Of a stretch of DNA of 64,000 nt, positions 1 through 13,488 are shown piece by piece. This stretch comes from Domibacillus iocasae (GTDB lineage: Bacteria; Bacillota; Bacilli; Bacillales; Domibacillaceae): positions 248,001 through 312,000 of the forward strand of contig NZ_MAMP01000021.1 of NCBI RefSeq assembly GCF_001750285.1, read 5' to 3'. The notes below the pieces were generated by a model, which was not told where the DNA came from, searched no databases, and saw only the letters and a program-made list of their open reading frames with translations. Position 1 is the first letter of the stretch. Every line of letters begins with the position of its first letter. Made by a program: the position numbers and the translations under genes.

Positions 1-881
1 TTAAGCCGGACATAGTGCTTGTTCATGGTGACACAACAACGACATTTGTTGCAGGCCTTGCTGCATTTTACAACCAGATTGCGGTTGGCCATGTGGAAGC
101 GGGGCTTCGTACGTGGAATAAATACTCGCCGTTCCCGGAAGAAATGAACCGCCAGCTGACAGGTGTGATGGCGGATCTTCATTTCTCGCCGACAGAGCAG
201 TCTGAACAAAATCTATTAGATGAAAACAAAAAGCCGGATTCGATTTTCGTAACAGGGAACACGGCCATCGATGCGCTGAAAACAACTGTTAAAGAAGAGT
301 ACACACATGATGTGCTGAAAAAATTGGGCGACGACCGTCTCATATTGATGACCGCACACCGCCGTGAAAACCTTGGAGAACCGATGAAAAACATGTTCCG
401 CGCGATCAAGCGTCTTGTGGAAGATCACAATGGCATTCAAGTTGTATATCCGGTCCATTTAAACCCGGCTGTCCGTGAAACGGCGGATGCCATCTTAGGG
501 GATGACCCGCGTATTCATTTGATTGAACCGCTTGATGTCATTGACTTCCATAACTTTGCCGAGCGTGCCCATATTATTTTAACGGATTCCGGCGGCGTAC
601 AGGAAGAAGCGCCGTCACTTGGTGTACCGGTTCTCGTTTTGCGTGATACGACAGAACGTCCTGAAGGAATTGATGCAGGGACGTTGAAACTGGCTGGTAC
701 CGATGAAGAGACGATTTACTCGCTTGCTTCAGAGCTTCTGACGGATCAGGCCGCTTATGAAAAAATGGCGAAAGCATCGAATCCATACGGTGATGGAGAA
801 GCGTCACGCCGCATTTGTGACGCAATTCGTTATTACTTTAAAGCAGCAGCGAACAAGCCGGAACGATTTGAAGTAAAATAA
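1..881 (+). CDS. mnaA: UDP-N-acetylglucosamine 2-epimerase, 5' truncated by window edge
   Basis: The frame is open from base 3 to the stop at 881, so the start lies outside the window; about 292 codons remain of the usual ~380. The enzyme interconverts UDP-GlcNAc and UDP-ManNAc in the cytosol. Visible family motifs are HGDTTTTFVAG, the HVEAGLRTWN segment and the DSGGVQEEAPSLGVPVLVLRDTTERPEG stretch near residues 200-230 that closes the nucleotide-sugar site. In B. subtilis mnaA also sits directly before the atp operon. Its product is the likely substrate for wecC (38559) and tagA (39910) further along. Identification is secure; only the N-terminus is missing. Confidence 0.96.
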   Translation, partial: KPDIVLVHGDTTTTFVAGLAAFYNQIAVGHVEAGLRTWNKYSPFPEEMNRQLTGVMADLHFSPTEQSEQNLLDENKKPDSIFVTGNTAIDALKTTVKEEYTHDVLKKLGDDRLILMTAHRRENLGEPMKNMFRAIKRLVEDHNGIQVVYPVHLNPAVRETADAILGDDPRIHLIEPLDVIDFHNFAERAHIILTDSGGVQEEAPSLGVPVLVLRDTTERPEGIDAGTLKLAGTDEETIYSLASELLTDQAAYEKMAKASNPYGDGEASRRICDAIRYYFKAAANKPERFEVK

Positions 882-927
882 AACAGAAGAAGGGCGTCTA
901 AAATAGCGGACGACCTTCTTCTGTTTT
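880..927 (+). terminator. Terminator after mnaA
   Basis: Arms 880-898 and 909-927 pair almost perfectly (AAAACAGAAGAAGG with CCTTCTTCTGTTTT, plus CGTC with GACG). The downstream arm ends in TTTT. It begins one base before the end of the mnaA stop codon and separates mnaA from the atp promoter. Confidence 0.85.
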
Positions 928-1013
928 GAAATGAACGTTCGGAAAAAATGGAAAAAGTATGAGCATTTTGTGAAATATCCGTGTGGGCTGCTGAGGTTTT
1001 CGTTCTCAACACA

Positions 1014-1042
1014 TTGACATTGAAAAAGGGCTATTGTATGCT
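1014..1042 (+). promoter_or_regulatory. SigA-type promoter of the atp operon
   Basis: TTGACA at 1014-1019 and TATGCT at 1037-1042 are separated by 17 bases, a near-consensus vegetative promoter. It lies about 95 bases upstream of atpZ and is the only strong promoter visible before the operon. Confidence 0.8.
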
Positions 1043-1136
1043 AACAAAGGGTAAGGAGAATGGGTTTTTATACATAGTGTAACCGTTTTTTTGCCGCTGT
1101 TTTTTTATGTCGTCAAGCATGCAATTGAGGTGTGTG

Positions 1137-1361
1137 ATGAACCGGAATCAGGAAAACCGACCTTTTAGGGCTATGGCGCTTTATAGTGCCGTACTTGCTC
1201 AGCTCGCCGGCTCGATGATTGCCGGTATTTTTGCAGGTCTGGCGCTTGACAATCATTTTAATACAGTGCCTCTTTTTTTAATCATCGGACTGCTGGGAGG
1301 CCTTTCAGCAGGAATTTACGCCATGATGCGGACAATTCAACATTTCAATTCAGGAGACTAG
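1137..1361 (+). CDS. atpZ: AtpZ, small membrane protein of ATP synthase operons
   Basis: A 74-residue protein with two hydrophobic segments (about residues 13-35 and 43-65) of the ATPase_gene1/AtpZ family, the first gene of many Bacillus atp operons. The family is linked to ATP synthase assembly and to Mg2+/Ca2+ uptake with AtpI, though its exact role is unsettled. The ATG at 1137 is preferred over the frame's ATG at 1107 because GAGG at 1127-1130 lies six bases before it; a GTG at 1134 is the alternative. atpI follows after six bases. Confidence 0.85.
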   Translation: MNRNQENRPFRAMALYSAVLAQLAGSMIAGIFAGLALDNHFNTVPLFLIIGLLGGLSAGIYAMMRTIQHFNSGD

Positions 1362-1367
1362 CACTTT

Positions 1368-2484
<1,117 letters not shown>

Positions 2485-2549
2485 TATAATTAGCCTGTTC
2501 AGTCATTGGACAAATATTTATGTTAGTAAATCATGCTTTTCAAAAATAA

Positions 2550-2777
<228 letters not shown>

Positions 2778-2785
2778 TAAAGGAT

Positions 2786-2842
2786 CGAATGCTAAGTTCG
2801 CCGCGTCCTGCGGCAACGCATTCGTGACCCACATCCTGTGGG
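2786..2842 (+). repeat. 57-nt structured intergenic element, copy 1
   Basis: Three nested or adjacent stems are visible: CGAATGC 2786-2792 with GCATTCG 2818-2824; GCCGC 2800-2804 with GCGGC 2810-2814 around loop GTCCT; and CCCACA 2828-2833 with TGTGGG 2837-2842 around TCC. Copies at 2911 and 13247 share exactly the same geometry. It lies within the atp operon between atpE and atpF. Confidence 0.8.
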
Positions 2843-2910
2843 CCCGCGGCTGGCGTTCGTTCAGAGGCTGGCCGTCGGAGCTGGACAATAAACGCTTCAG
2901 GAAAAAGGAA

Positions 2911-2967
2911 CAAAGGCTAAGAACGCAACGTCCTGTTGCAACGCCTTTGTGACTCACATCCTGTGAG
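2911..2967 (+). repeat. 57-nt structured intergenic element, copy 2
   Basis: Same layout as copy 1: CAAAGGC 2911-2917 with GCCTTTG 2943-2949; GCAAC 2925-2929 with GTTGC 2935-2939 around the identical loop GTCCT; CTCACA 2953-2958 with TGTGAG 2962-2967 around TCC. Five stem positions differ from copy 1 and each change is matched on the partner strand, so pairing is kept while sequence drifts. Confidence 0.8.
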
Positions 2968-2971
2968 CCCT

Positions 2972-3008
2972 ATGGCGAAGATCACATTCTTATGCGAGCC
3001 TTCGCCAT
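2972..3008 (+). repeat. Inverted repeat before atpF
   Basis: ATGGCGAAG at 2972-2980 is the exact complement of CTTCGCCAT at 3000-3008, with a 19-base loop. It directly follows structured element copy 2 and lies about 85 bases before atpF. No T-run follows, so it is more likely an mRNA structure than a terminator. Confidence 0.55.
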
Positions 3009-3044
3009 TCCTTTATGTGTAAATCGCAATAACCGTTTATTTAA

Positions 3045-4159
<1,115 letters not shown>

Positions 4160-4196
4160 ATTAGATAGAAGCGTTTAAGCTTCTTGAAGAAACTGA

Positions 4197-5717
<1,521 letters not shown>

Positions 5718-5727
5718 GAGTAGCATA

Positions 5728-5758
5728 AGGGCGGTACCGTCTATCGGACGTCCGCCCT
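5728..5758 (+). other. Intercistronic hairpin between atpA and atpG
   Basis: AGGGCGG 5728-5734 pairs with CCGCCCT 5752-5758, and the intervening bases can pair further (CCGTC with GACG-like). No T-run follows. A comparable hairpin sits between atpG and atpD, so these may adjust mRNA stability or translation of single cistrons rather than end transcription. Confidence 0.55.
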
Positions 5759-5790
5759 GTCTGCGTCATCAAACACAAAAAGGGTGGTGA

Positions 5791-8116
<2,326 letters not shown>

Positions 8117-8121
8117 TATAG

Positions 8122-8545
<424 letters not shown>

Positions 8546-8547
<2 letters not shown>

Positions 8548-8587
8548 AAAAGCTGCCCATCGTTTTTGACGATCGGGCGGCTTTTTT
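8546..8587 (+). terminator. Terminator of the atp operon
   Basis: An A-rich arm then GCTGCCC-ATCG pairs with CGAT-GGGC-GGC and is followed by TTTTTT (8582-8587). It overlaps the atpC stop codon. Confidence 0.9.
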
Positions 8588-8658
8588 ATATTAATAAAAA
8601 TAATTTGAATGTTAATAACAAATGAGTCCCATCTCATGATGATAAAAGGAGAATTTGC

Positions 8659-8892
8659 ATGATTGAATCATTCGGGCAAGAGGCGCTGATCAGCATGATT
8701 CTCAGTCTTTTTTGCATTGGCTTGTCGTTTTGGGCATTACAATCGCTTCGGCTCGATCAGCTTTTTCGTAAAAACCACGTTGCACAGGCTCGTATGCTTT
8801 ATTTGCTGCTTTCGATTGCAATCGGGTCAGCTGTCAGCAGCTTCTTTTTAAACTATTTACAATGGGCTCGTCAGCTTCCTTTACTTTTTTAG
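8659..8892 (+). CDS. ywzB: DUF1146 family membrane protein (YwzB-like)
   Basis: A 77-residue protein with two predicted membrane helices (about 10-30 and 48-68) separated by a short charged loop, matching the DUF1146 family. B. subtilis ywzB lies at the same place after atpC. No biochemical function is known for the family. AAAGGAGAA lies before the ATG. Confidence 0.82.
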   Translation: MIESFGQEALISMILSLFCIGLSFWALQSLRLDQLFRKNHVAQARMLYLLLSIAIGSAVSSFFLNYLQWARQLPLLF

Positions 8893-8958
8893 TTTAAGTC
8901 TTGCACTGACGTACTTGCCTTTTCTAGTAAAATCATTTAAATTGAATGGAGGCAATTT

Positions 8959-9027
8959 GTGAAAAAACATTCATTTTGGTTTTAGTGCTCGATCAGACGG
9001 GAAAACAAAAAAGGATGGTTTTTTGAA
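8959..9027 (+). pseudogene. Possible remnant of a ywmB-like secreted-protein gene
   Basis: GGAGG followed six bases later by GTG opens an eight-codon frame ending at TAG (8983). If one A is added to the A6 run at the start, the reading becomes a signal-peptide-like KKTFILVLVL sequence of about 22 codons ending near 9027. B. subtilis has ywmB, a secreted protein, directly before murAA, and no ywmB exists here. The remnant reading is inference from position and this one frame change. Confidence 0.3.
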
Positions 9028-9169
9028 TAATTTCACAAAGTCTCTACAAATTGTGCTAAATTTCACTTGTGAAACGCACGATCAGAATGATAAACTTTAG
9101 GAAGTTTTGTCGAAGTTATGAAAAAGACATTGGACAGGGCTGGAACGTCAGTCCACTGATTTGAATATG

Positions 9170-9175
9170 TATAAT
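9170..9175 (+). promoter_or_regulatory. Candidate -10 element for murA
   Basis: A perfect TATAAT lies 25 bases upstream of the murA TTG. No good -35 hexamer is found at 16-18 bases; TTGGAC at 9130 is too far. Apart from this and the ywmB-like remnant, the 308 bases between ywzB and murA show nothing recognisable. Confidence 0.45.
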
Positions 9176-9200
9176 AGAAAAGGACGCGGAGGGGAACAGT

Positions 9201-10490
9201 TTGGACAAAATTATCGTCCGCGGCGGCCGTCAGTTGAACGGTACCGTCAAAGTTGAAGGAGCAAAAAATTCGGTGCTGCCGGTTATTGCAGCGACCATGC
9301 TTGCAGGAGAAGGAAAGTGTGTCATTCGTGACGTACCTACTTTATCCGATGTATATACGATTAATGAAGTATTACGCCATTTAAATTGTGAAGTAACGTT
9401 TGAAAACAATATGGTAACCGTTGATGCAACAAAAGAACTTTTAATTGAAGCACCATTTGAATATGTTCGCAAAATGCGCGCCTCTGTTTTAGTTATGGGT
9501 GCACTTTTGGCACGGAATGGAAAAGCACGTGTGGCATTGCCGGGCGGATGCGCGATTGGTTCACGTCCCATTGATCAGCATTTAAAAGGGTTTGAAGCAA
9601 TGGGTGCACGTGTGCGCGTTGAAAATGGTTTTATTGAAGCAGAAACGGATGGCCGTTTAAAAGGTGCAAAAATTTATCTTGATTTCCCAAGCGTTGGGGC
9701 GACGGAAAACATTATGACAGCTGCTGCTCTTGCAGAAGGCACAACCATCCTTGAAAATGCTGCAAAAGAGCCGGAAATTGTTGACCTTGCAAACCTCATT
9801 AACAAAATGGGCGGCAAAGTAATTGGTGCTGGAACAGAAACGATTCGTATCGAAGGCGTCGACGTTTTAGCGGGTGCAGATCATGCGATCATTCCTGATC
9901 GTATTGAAGCCGGAACATTCATGACAGCCGCAGCGATTACAGGCGGCAACGTTCTCATTGAAGGCGCTGTAGCAGAACACATGTCTTCATTGATCGCGAA
10001 ATTGCGTGAAATGGGCATTGAAATTATTGAGGAAGAGAATGGTGTTCGTGTTATCGGTCCTGAAAAAATGAAATCGGTCGATATTAAAACGATGCCGCAT
10101 CCTGGATTCCCGACAGATATGCAGTCACAAATGATGGCACTTATGCTGAAAGCGGAAGGCACCGGCGTCATTACCGAAACGGTTTTTGAAAATCGTTTTA
10201 TGCATGTGGAAGAATTCCGCCGAATGAATGCAAATGCAAAAATTGAAGGCCGCTCCGTTATTATTGATGGACCATCCGATCTCCAGGGCGCAGAAGTGGC
10301 AGCGACTGATTTACGTGCCGCAGCGGCTCTTATCGTCGCTGGACTTGTTGCAGATGGCTACACACGTGTTACAGAATTAAAGCATCTTGACCGCGGATAT
10401 GTAAACTTCCACGGCAAGCTTGCAGCGCTTGGTGCAGATATTGAGCGCGTAACAGAAACAGCAGATACGCCAGTCGCGGTGAAAAGCTGA
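9201..10490 (+). CDS. murA: UDP-N-acetylglucosamine 1-carboxyvinyltransferase (MurAA)
   Basis: A 429-residue enzyme for the first committed step of peptidoglycan synthesis, adding enolpyruvate from PEP to UDP-GlcNAc. The catalytic loop [13 protein letters not shown] carries Cys117, the fosfomycin target. Conserved [20 protein letters not shown] and [11 protein letters not shown] segments are present across the two inside-out alpha/beta domains. The start is TTG, with GGAGGGG seven bases upstream. Synteny with spoIID matches the murAA paralogue of Bacillus. Confidence 0.97.
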   Translation: MDKIIVRGGRQLNGTVKVEGAKNSVLPVIAATMLAGEGKCVIRDVPTLSDVYTINEVLRHLNCEVTFENNMVTVDATKELLIEAPFEYVRKMRASVLVMGALLARNGKARVALPGGCAIGSRPIDQHLKGFEAMGARVRVENGFIEAETDGRLKGAKIYLDFPSVGATENIMTAAALAEGTTILENAAKEPEIVDLANLINKMGGKVIGAGTETIRIEGVDVLAGADHAIIPDRIEAGTFMTAAAITGGNVLIEGAVAEHMSSLIAKLREMGIEIIEEENGVRVIGPEKMKSVDIKTMPHPGFPTDMQSQMMALMLKAEGTGVITETVFENRFMHVEEFRRMNANAKIEGRSVIIDGPSDLQGAEVAATDLRAAAALIVAGLVADGYTRVTELKHLDRGYVNFHGKLAALGADIERVTETADTPVAVKS

Positions 10491-10524
10491 ATTCATTCTT
10501 AATTCTTTATTTTTATTTTTTTAC

Positions 10525-10557
10525 AAAAACCGTCTGTAAGTGCAGGCGGTTTTTTTA
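10525..10557 (+). terminator. Terminator after murA
   Basis: AAAAACCGTCTG 10525-10536 pairs with CAGGCGGTTTTT 10543-10554 and ends in a run of seven T. Confidence 0.9.
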
Positions 10558-10563
10558 CGTTCA

Positions 10564-10592
10564 GTCATAATCAGTATAGTCGAGCATATCCC
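10564..10592 (+). promoter_or_regulatory. Candidate SigE promoter of spoIID
   Basis: GTCATAAT (10564-10571) resembles the SigE -35 box, and CATATCCC (10585-10592) matches the CATA core of the -10 box at the right distance. spoIID is SigE-dependent in B. subtilis. The -10 match is only partial. Confidence 0.42.
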
Positions 10593-10619
10593 TTTTTATA
10601 CAGCAAGGAGGGAATTTTG

Positions 10620-11552
10620 TTGAAAAAGCCATTGTCCGCTTTTTTATTTATTATCATTGCAGCGATTGCCATTCCTGCTGCAGGCTTATGGCTGACAGAA
10701 AAAGAAACGACTCAGGCTCCTGTGCAGGAAGAAGATCCGACAGTCGATGTCATTCGGTCAGATACACAAAAAACAGAATCTGTTCCACTTGAAGAGTATG
10801 TGGCAGGCGTAGTAGCGGCAGAAATGCCGGCGTCTTTTGAAAAAGAAGCATTAAAGGCACAAGCAGTTGCTGCGCGGACATTTATTTTAACGCAAACATT
10901 AAAAGGGATGGATGTAACCGATACGGTAGACGATCAGGTGTTTAAAGACGAGGAAGACCAGAAGGAACTGTGGGGAGCAGATTTCGAGACAAATAAAGCT
11001 AAAATTGAAGCAGCCGCACAAGAAACAGAAGGAGAAGTGCTCATCTATGACGGAGAGCCGATTACCGCTGCATTTTTTTCATCCGGCAACGGGCAGACGG
11101 AAAATGCAGAAGAATACTGGCAGTCAGCTGAGCCTTATCTAATAAGTGTCGCCAGTCCGTGGGATGCTGCCGCGCCAAATTTTGAGCAGGAAGTCGTTTT
11201 GACAAAACAAGAAGTCGAGGAAAAGCTGGGGGTTTCATTGCCGGGATCGGGTGTTGTTGGTGCTGTCATAAAAAAAACAACGGGAGGCCGTATTGGATCT
11301 ATAGCCATTGACGGGAAAACATTTACCGGCCGTGAAATTAGAGAAACGCTTGGACTTCCTTCTGCCGACTTTCAAATGACAGTAAGCGATGCAGATGTTG
11401 TCATCACGACAAAAGGATATGGTCATGGGGTGGGCATGAGCCAGTACGGAGCGAATGGTATGGCAAAAGAGGGGAAAGATTATCAAGACATCATCGCTCA
11501 TTATTACCCGGGTACTGTCATTAGCGATGCTCAAACATTTTTAAACCGTTAA
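10620..11552 (+). CDS. spoIID: Stage II sporulation protein D (lytic transglycosylase)
   Basis: A 310-residue mother-cell membrane protein. Residues 7-25 form a single membrane anchor, followed by the SpoIID domain. SpoIID cuts septal peptidoglycan together with SpoIIM and SpoIIP during engulfment. The AAEMPASF motif carries the catalytic glutamate (about residue 68), and the C-terminal GYGHGVGMSQYGANGMAKEG signature is intact. Two tandem TTG codons occur; the second (10620) is seven bases after AAGGAGGG and is preferred. The order murA-spoIID-spoIIQ is that of B. subtilis, with one VanZ-like gene inserted. Confidence 0.96.
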   Translation: MKKPLSAFLFIIIAAIAIPAAGLWLTEKETTQAPVQEEDPTVDVIRSDTQKTESVPLEEYVAGVVAAEMPASFEKEALKAQAVAARTFILTQTLKGMDVTDTVDDQVFKDEEDQKELWGADFETNKAKIEAAAQETEGEVLIYDGEPITAAFFSSGNGQTENAEEYWQSAEPYLISVASPWDAAAPNFEQEVVLTKQEVEEKLGVSLPGSGVVGAVIKKTTGGRIGSIAIDGKTFTGREIRETLGLPSADFQMTVSDADVVITTKGYGHGVGMSQYGANGMAKEGKDYQDIIAHYYPGTVISDAQTFLNR

Positions 11553-11560
11553 AAACGAAC

Positions 11561-11594
11561 TAAAAAAACACGTCCGCTCTTATTGCGGACGTGT
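11561..11594 (-). terminator. Terminator of the VanZ-like gene
   Basis: ACACGTCCGC 11568-11577 pairs with GCGGACGTGT 11585-11594. On the minus strand the stem is followed by a seven-T run (11567-11561). The stop codon of the minus-strand gene (11580-11582) lies inside the loop, so the last four codons form one arm. No T-run follows on the plus side, so it serves mainly the minus-strand gene. Confidence 0.85.
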
Positions 11595-12020
11595 CCATTC
11601 ACTAAAGCCGGCCATCCAGCGGCCAACCCGGGATTTACGTTCAAAATACATATAATTAATAGCTAAAAAAGCAATAGTAACCCCAACCACATCTTTAATG
11701 GCATCGATCAATGTGGCTGACCGGTATGGAACAAACACTTGATGAATTTCATCGACCAGTCCGTAAACAGAAGCAAACATGGCTGCAGCCAGGCTGACAA
11801 GCGGCGTTAATCTGCCATTCGCAAGAAACGCAAGTATAATGAGTACATACAAAATCGCGAATTCAACGAGGTGAAGCGATTCTTTCACAACTAAATCCAT
11901 TTTGTTGTTCGGCAAATCCATAATCGTATCGTGCGGAAGTCCCGACATGATCCAAATTGCAATCATATATAAAACAGGCAGCGCCATTAATATGAACCGA
12001 ATCCATCTTTTCACTTCCAC
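11580..12020 (-). CDS. VanZ-like family membrane protein
   Basis: A 146-residue protein with four predicted membrane helices and the VanZ hallmarks SGLPH near the N-terminus, ESLHLVEFAILY in the middle and YGLVDEIHQVFVPYRSATLIDAIKDVVGV. VanZ of enterococci gives low-level teicoplanin resistance; the chromosomal homologues have no firm role. A VanZ-like gene (ywnJ) also occurs near spoIIQ in B. subtilis. The start ATG has GGAGGTGTGG upstream on the minus strand. It lies convergent to spoIID and divergent from spoIIQ. Confidence 0.9.
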   Translation of the reverse strand: MEVKRWIRFILMALPVLYMIAIWIMSGLPHDTIMDLPNNKMDLVVKESLHLVEFAILYVLIILAFLANGRLTPLVSLAAAMFASVYGLVDEIHQVFVPYRSATLIDAIKDVVGVTIAFLAINYMYFERKSRVGRWMAGFSEWTRPQ

Positions 12021-12118
12021 ACCTCCATATCCTCTTTGATTTTACCATCTCATCTGAGCGCAAACGCAGTCGTTTGTGGCGGTTTTTTTACGATTTTAGG
12101 GAATTTTATGGAATAGAT

Positions 12119-12147
12119 GTATAAAAAATCATCAGCCTGTCCAAAAT
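12119..12147 (+). promoter_or_regulatory. Candidate SigF promoter of spoIIQ
   Basis: GTATA (12119-12123), a 15-base spacer and GTCCAAAAT (12139-12147) match the forespore SigF pattern except for one base of the -10 box. spoIIQ is SigF-dependent in B. subtilis. The implied leader is very short, about a dozen bases before the start codon, which lowers confidence. Confidence 0.42.
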
Positions 12148-12166
12148 GGTTCTCGAGGTGATGACT

Positions 12167-12823
12167 ATGAAAGAGGGCGGCAAAAAAACACTCCCCCCAA
12201 AACTGAAAGACTTTTTTATGAAGCGGCGGGCTTTGCCTGCGATTTATCTTGCTTGTGCTATTTTATTGATTTCAAGTCTCATGTTTTATGAAGTGATGAA
12301 GCCGGATGAGAAGGAAGATGCGACTGTATTTAACGAAACGGCAGAAAGCGTTAATGGCAGCGGAGAGCCGGAAAAAATGATGATGCCGGCCGTTAAAGAA
12401 GCAGTCGCGAAGACCGCTTTTTATGATGAGAAAGCGGAATTAGGAGATCAGGAAGATGCGCTTGTTGTGTTTAACGACACATATTATGAAAGCACGGGCG
12501 TTGATTATGTTCTCGAAAATGGAAAAACATTTGCTGTTTCAGCACCGCTTTCGGGAACGGTTACGGATGTCCGTGAAGATGCATTTCTCGGCAACTATAT
12601 CGAGATTGATCACGGAAACGGCGCAATCAGTACATTCCAATCGATTACGGATATTCAAGTGAAAAAGAACGATACTGTCAGCCAGGGGCAAAAAATTGGA
12701 AAAGCCGGACGAAGTATTTTAAATGAATCAGCGGGCATCCACGTTCATTATGAAATGACCAAAGACGGCGAACTTTTAAATCCATCCGCGCTCTATGGAA
12801 AAGCCGTCAGCGAATGGAAATGA
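12167..12823 (+). CDS. spoIIQ: Stage II sporulation protein Q (degenerate LytM/M23 domain)
   Basis: A 218-residue forespore protein that pairs with SpoIIIAH across the intermembrane space to form the feeding-tube channel. A membrane helix lies at about 22-43, and the M23 domain covers about 105-215. The first metal-binding His of active M23 peptidases is replaced by Ser in ESTGVDY, as in B. subtilis SpoIIQ, while HVH remains; a structural rather than catalytic role is expected. The ATG at 12167 is chosen because GAGGTG (12155-12160) is six bases away and the N-terminus then matches SpoIIQ; an ATG at 12161 abuts that site. Confidence 0.95.
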   Translation: MKEGGKKTLPPKLKDFFMKRRALPAIYLACAILLISSLMFYEVMKPDEKEDATVFNETAESVNGSGEPEKMMMPAVKEAVAKTAFYDEKAELGDQEDALVVFNDTYYESTGVDYVLENGKTFAVSAPLSGTVTDVREDAFLGNYIEIDHGNGAISTFQSITDIQVKKNDTVSQGQKIGKAGRSILNESAGIHVHYEMTKDGELLNPSALYGKAVSEWK

Positions 12824-12850
12824 ATATTTTCCAGGCAATATGCATATGGT
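12822..12850 (+). promoter_or_regulatory. Candidate SigE promoter of spoIIID
   Basis: GAATATT (12822-12828) and CATATGGT (12843-12850) match the SigE -35 and -10 pattern with canonical spacing. spoIIID is an early SigE target in B. subtilis. The site begins at the spoIIQ stop codon. Confidence 0.5.
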
Positions 12851-12944
12851 TAATAAAAAGAAATGGGTCTACTTTCATTCAATGAAACCTGTGGCCGAAC
12901 CATTCGACACCGCTCATCCCGTTTCCGTTGAAGGAGGCGTGTGC

Positions 12945-13196
12945 GTGCGCGAATACATTAAAGAAAGAGCGCTGAAGGCCGGCAAGTATATCGTTGAAAC
13001 AAACAAAACAGTCCGGGACATTGCCAAAGAATTTGGCATCTCAAAAAGCACCGTCCACAAAGACTTAACAGAGCGGCTGCCGAACGTAAATCCTGAACTA
13101 TCTGCCCGCGTCGAACATATTTTACACTACCATAAGTCCATCCGGCATCTGCGGGGAGGAGAAGCGACCAGGCAAAAGTGGAAGAGGCCGGTCTAA
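12945..13196 (+). CDS. spoIIID: Sporulation transcription factor SpoIIID
   Basis: An 83-residue DNA-binding protein that activates and represses mother-cell genes between SigE and SigK. The helix-turn-helix lies around residues 23-45 (TVRDIAKEFGISKSTVHKDL) and the HKSIRHLRGGEA basic tail is conserved. The start is GTG at 12945 with AAGGAGG (12931-12937) seven bases away; the frame is open well upstream but not homologous there. The C-terminus is about ten residues shorter than in B. subtilis and ends inside the loop of a long hairpin. Confidence 0.96.
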   Translation: MREYIKERALKAGKYIVETNKTVRDIAKEFGISKSTVHKDLTERLPNVNPELSARVEHILHYHKSIRHLRGGEATRQKWKRPV

Positions 13197-13219
13197 GGAC
13201 CGGCGCACTTCCACTTTTG
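13173..13219 (+). terminator. Long hairpin overlapping the end of spoIIID
   Basis: CAAAAGTGGAAG plus GCCGGTC (13173-13193) pairs with GACCGGC plus CTTCCACTTTTG (13198-13219), about 19 base pairs with one small internal loop. The spoIIID stop TAA (13194-13196) is the loop. The 3' arm ends CTTTTG, so the T-run is short. Confidence 0.75.
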
Positions 13220-13246
13220 TAATGAGTAAATGCTAGGATTAAGGAT

Positions 13247-13303
13247 CGAATGATAAGAAAGCCGCTTCCTGCGGCAATGCATTCGTGACCCATATCGTGT
13301 AAG
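13247..13303 (+). repeat. 57-nt structured intergenic element, copy 3 (decayed)
   Basis: Same spacing as the two copies in the atp operon: CGAATG 13247-13252 with CATTCG 13280-13285, and GCCGC 13261-13265 with GCGGC 13271-13275 around TTCCT. The third hairpin (13289-13300) has lost most pairing, so this copy looks degraded. Confidence 0.7.
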
Positions 13304-13330
13304 CTTTCGACATATTTGGTTCTATAATTA

Positions 13331-13366
13331 AAAAAGGATGTCTCAGTTTTAATGAGCGTCCTTTTT
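13331..13366 (+). terminator. Terminator upstream of mbl
   Basis: AAAAAGGA and CTCA (13331-13345) pair with TGAG and TCCTTTTT (13353-13366), with a bulged T. It isolates mbl from the spoIIID transcript. Confidence 0.65.
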
Positions 13367-13411
13367 CGTGGTTAAAAACGAATATTCACCATCCATTCTT
13401 CTTTGAATATA

Positions 13412-13420
13412 TGGTAAAAT
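13412..13420 (+). promoter_or_regulatory. Candidate extended -10 promoter of mbl
   Basis: TGGTAAAAT fits the extended -10 form TGnTAtAAT about 70 bases upstream of mbl; no clear -35 is visible. Confidence 0.4.
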
Positions 13421-13488
13421 AGGTATTTGGAACATAAAACTTAACATTATATGAAAAATAGATAAGAGATATTCAGGGGGAATTGAGT

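Noticed and set aside
1056-1074. Leader peptide in the atp operon 5' leader
   Set aside because: A five-codon frame after AAGGAG has spacing too short for efficient initiation and no attenuator structure after it.
2843-2910. Small gene between the two structured elements in the atpE-atpF gap
   Set aside because: No start with ribosome-binding site and no frame longer than a few dozen codons that differs from chance.
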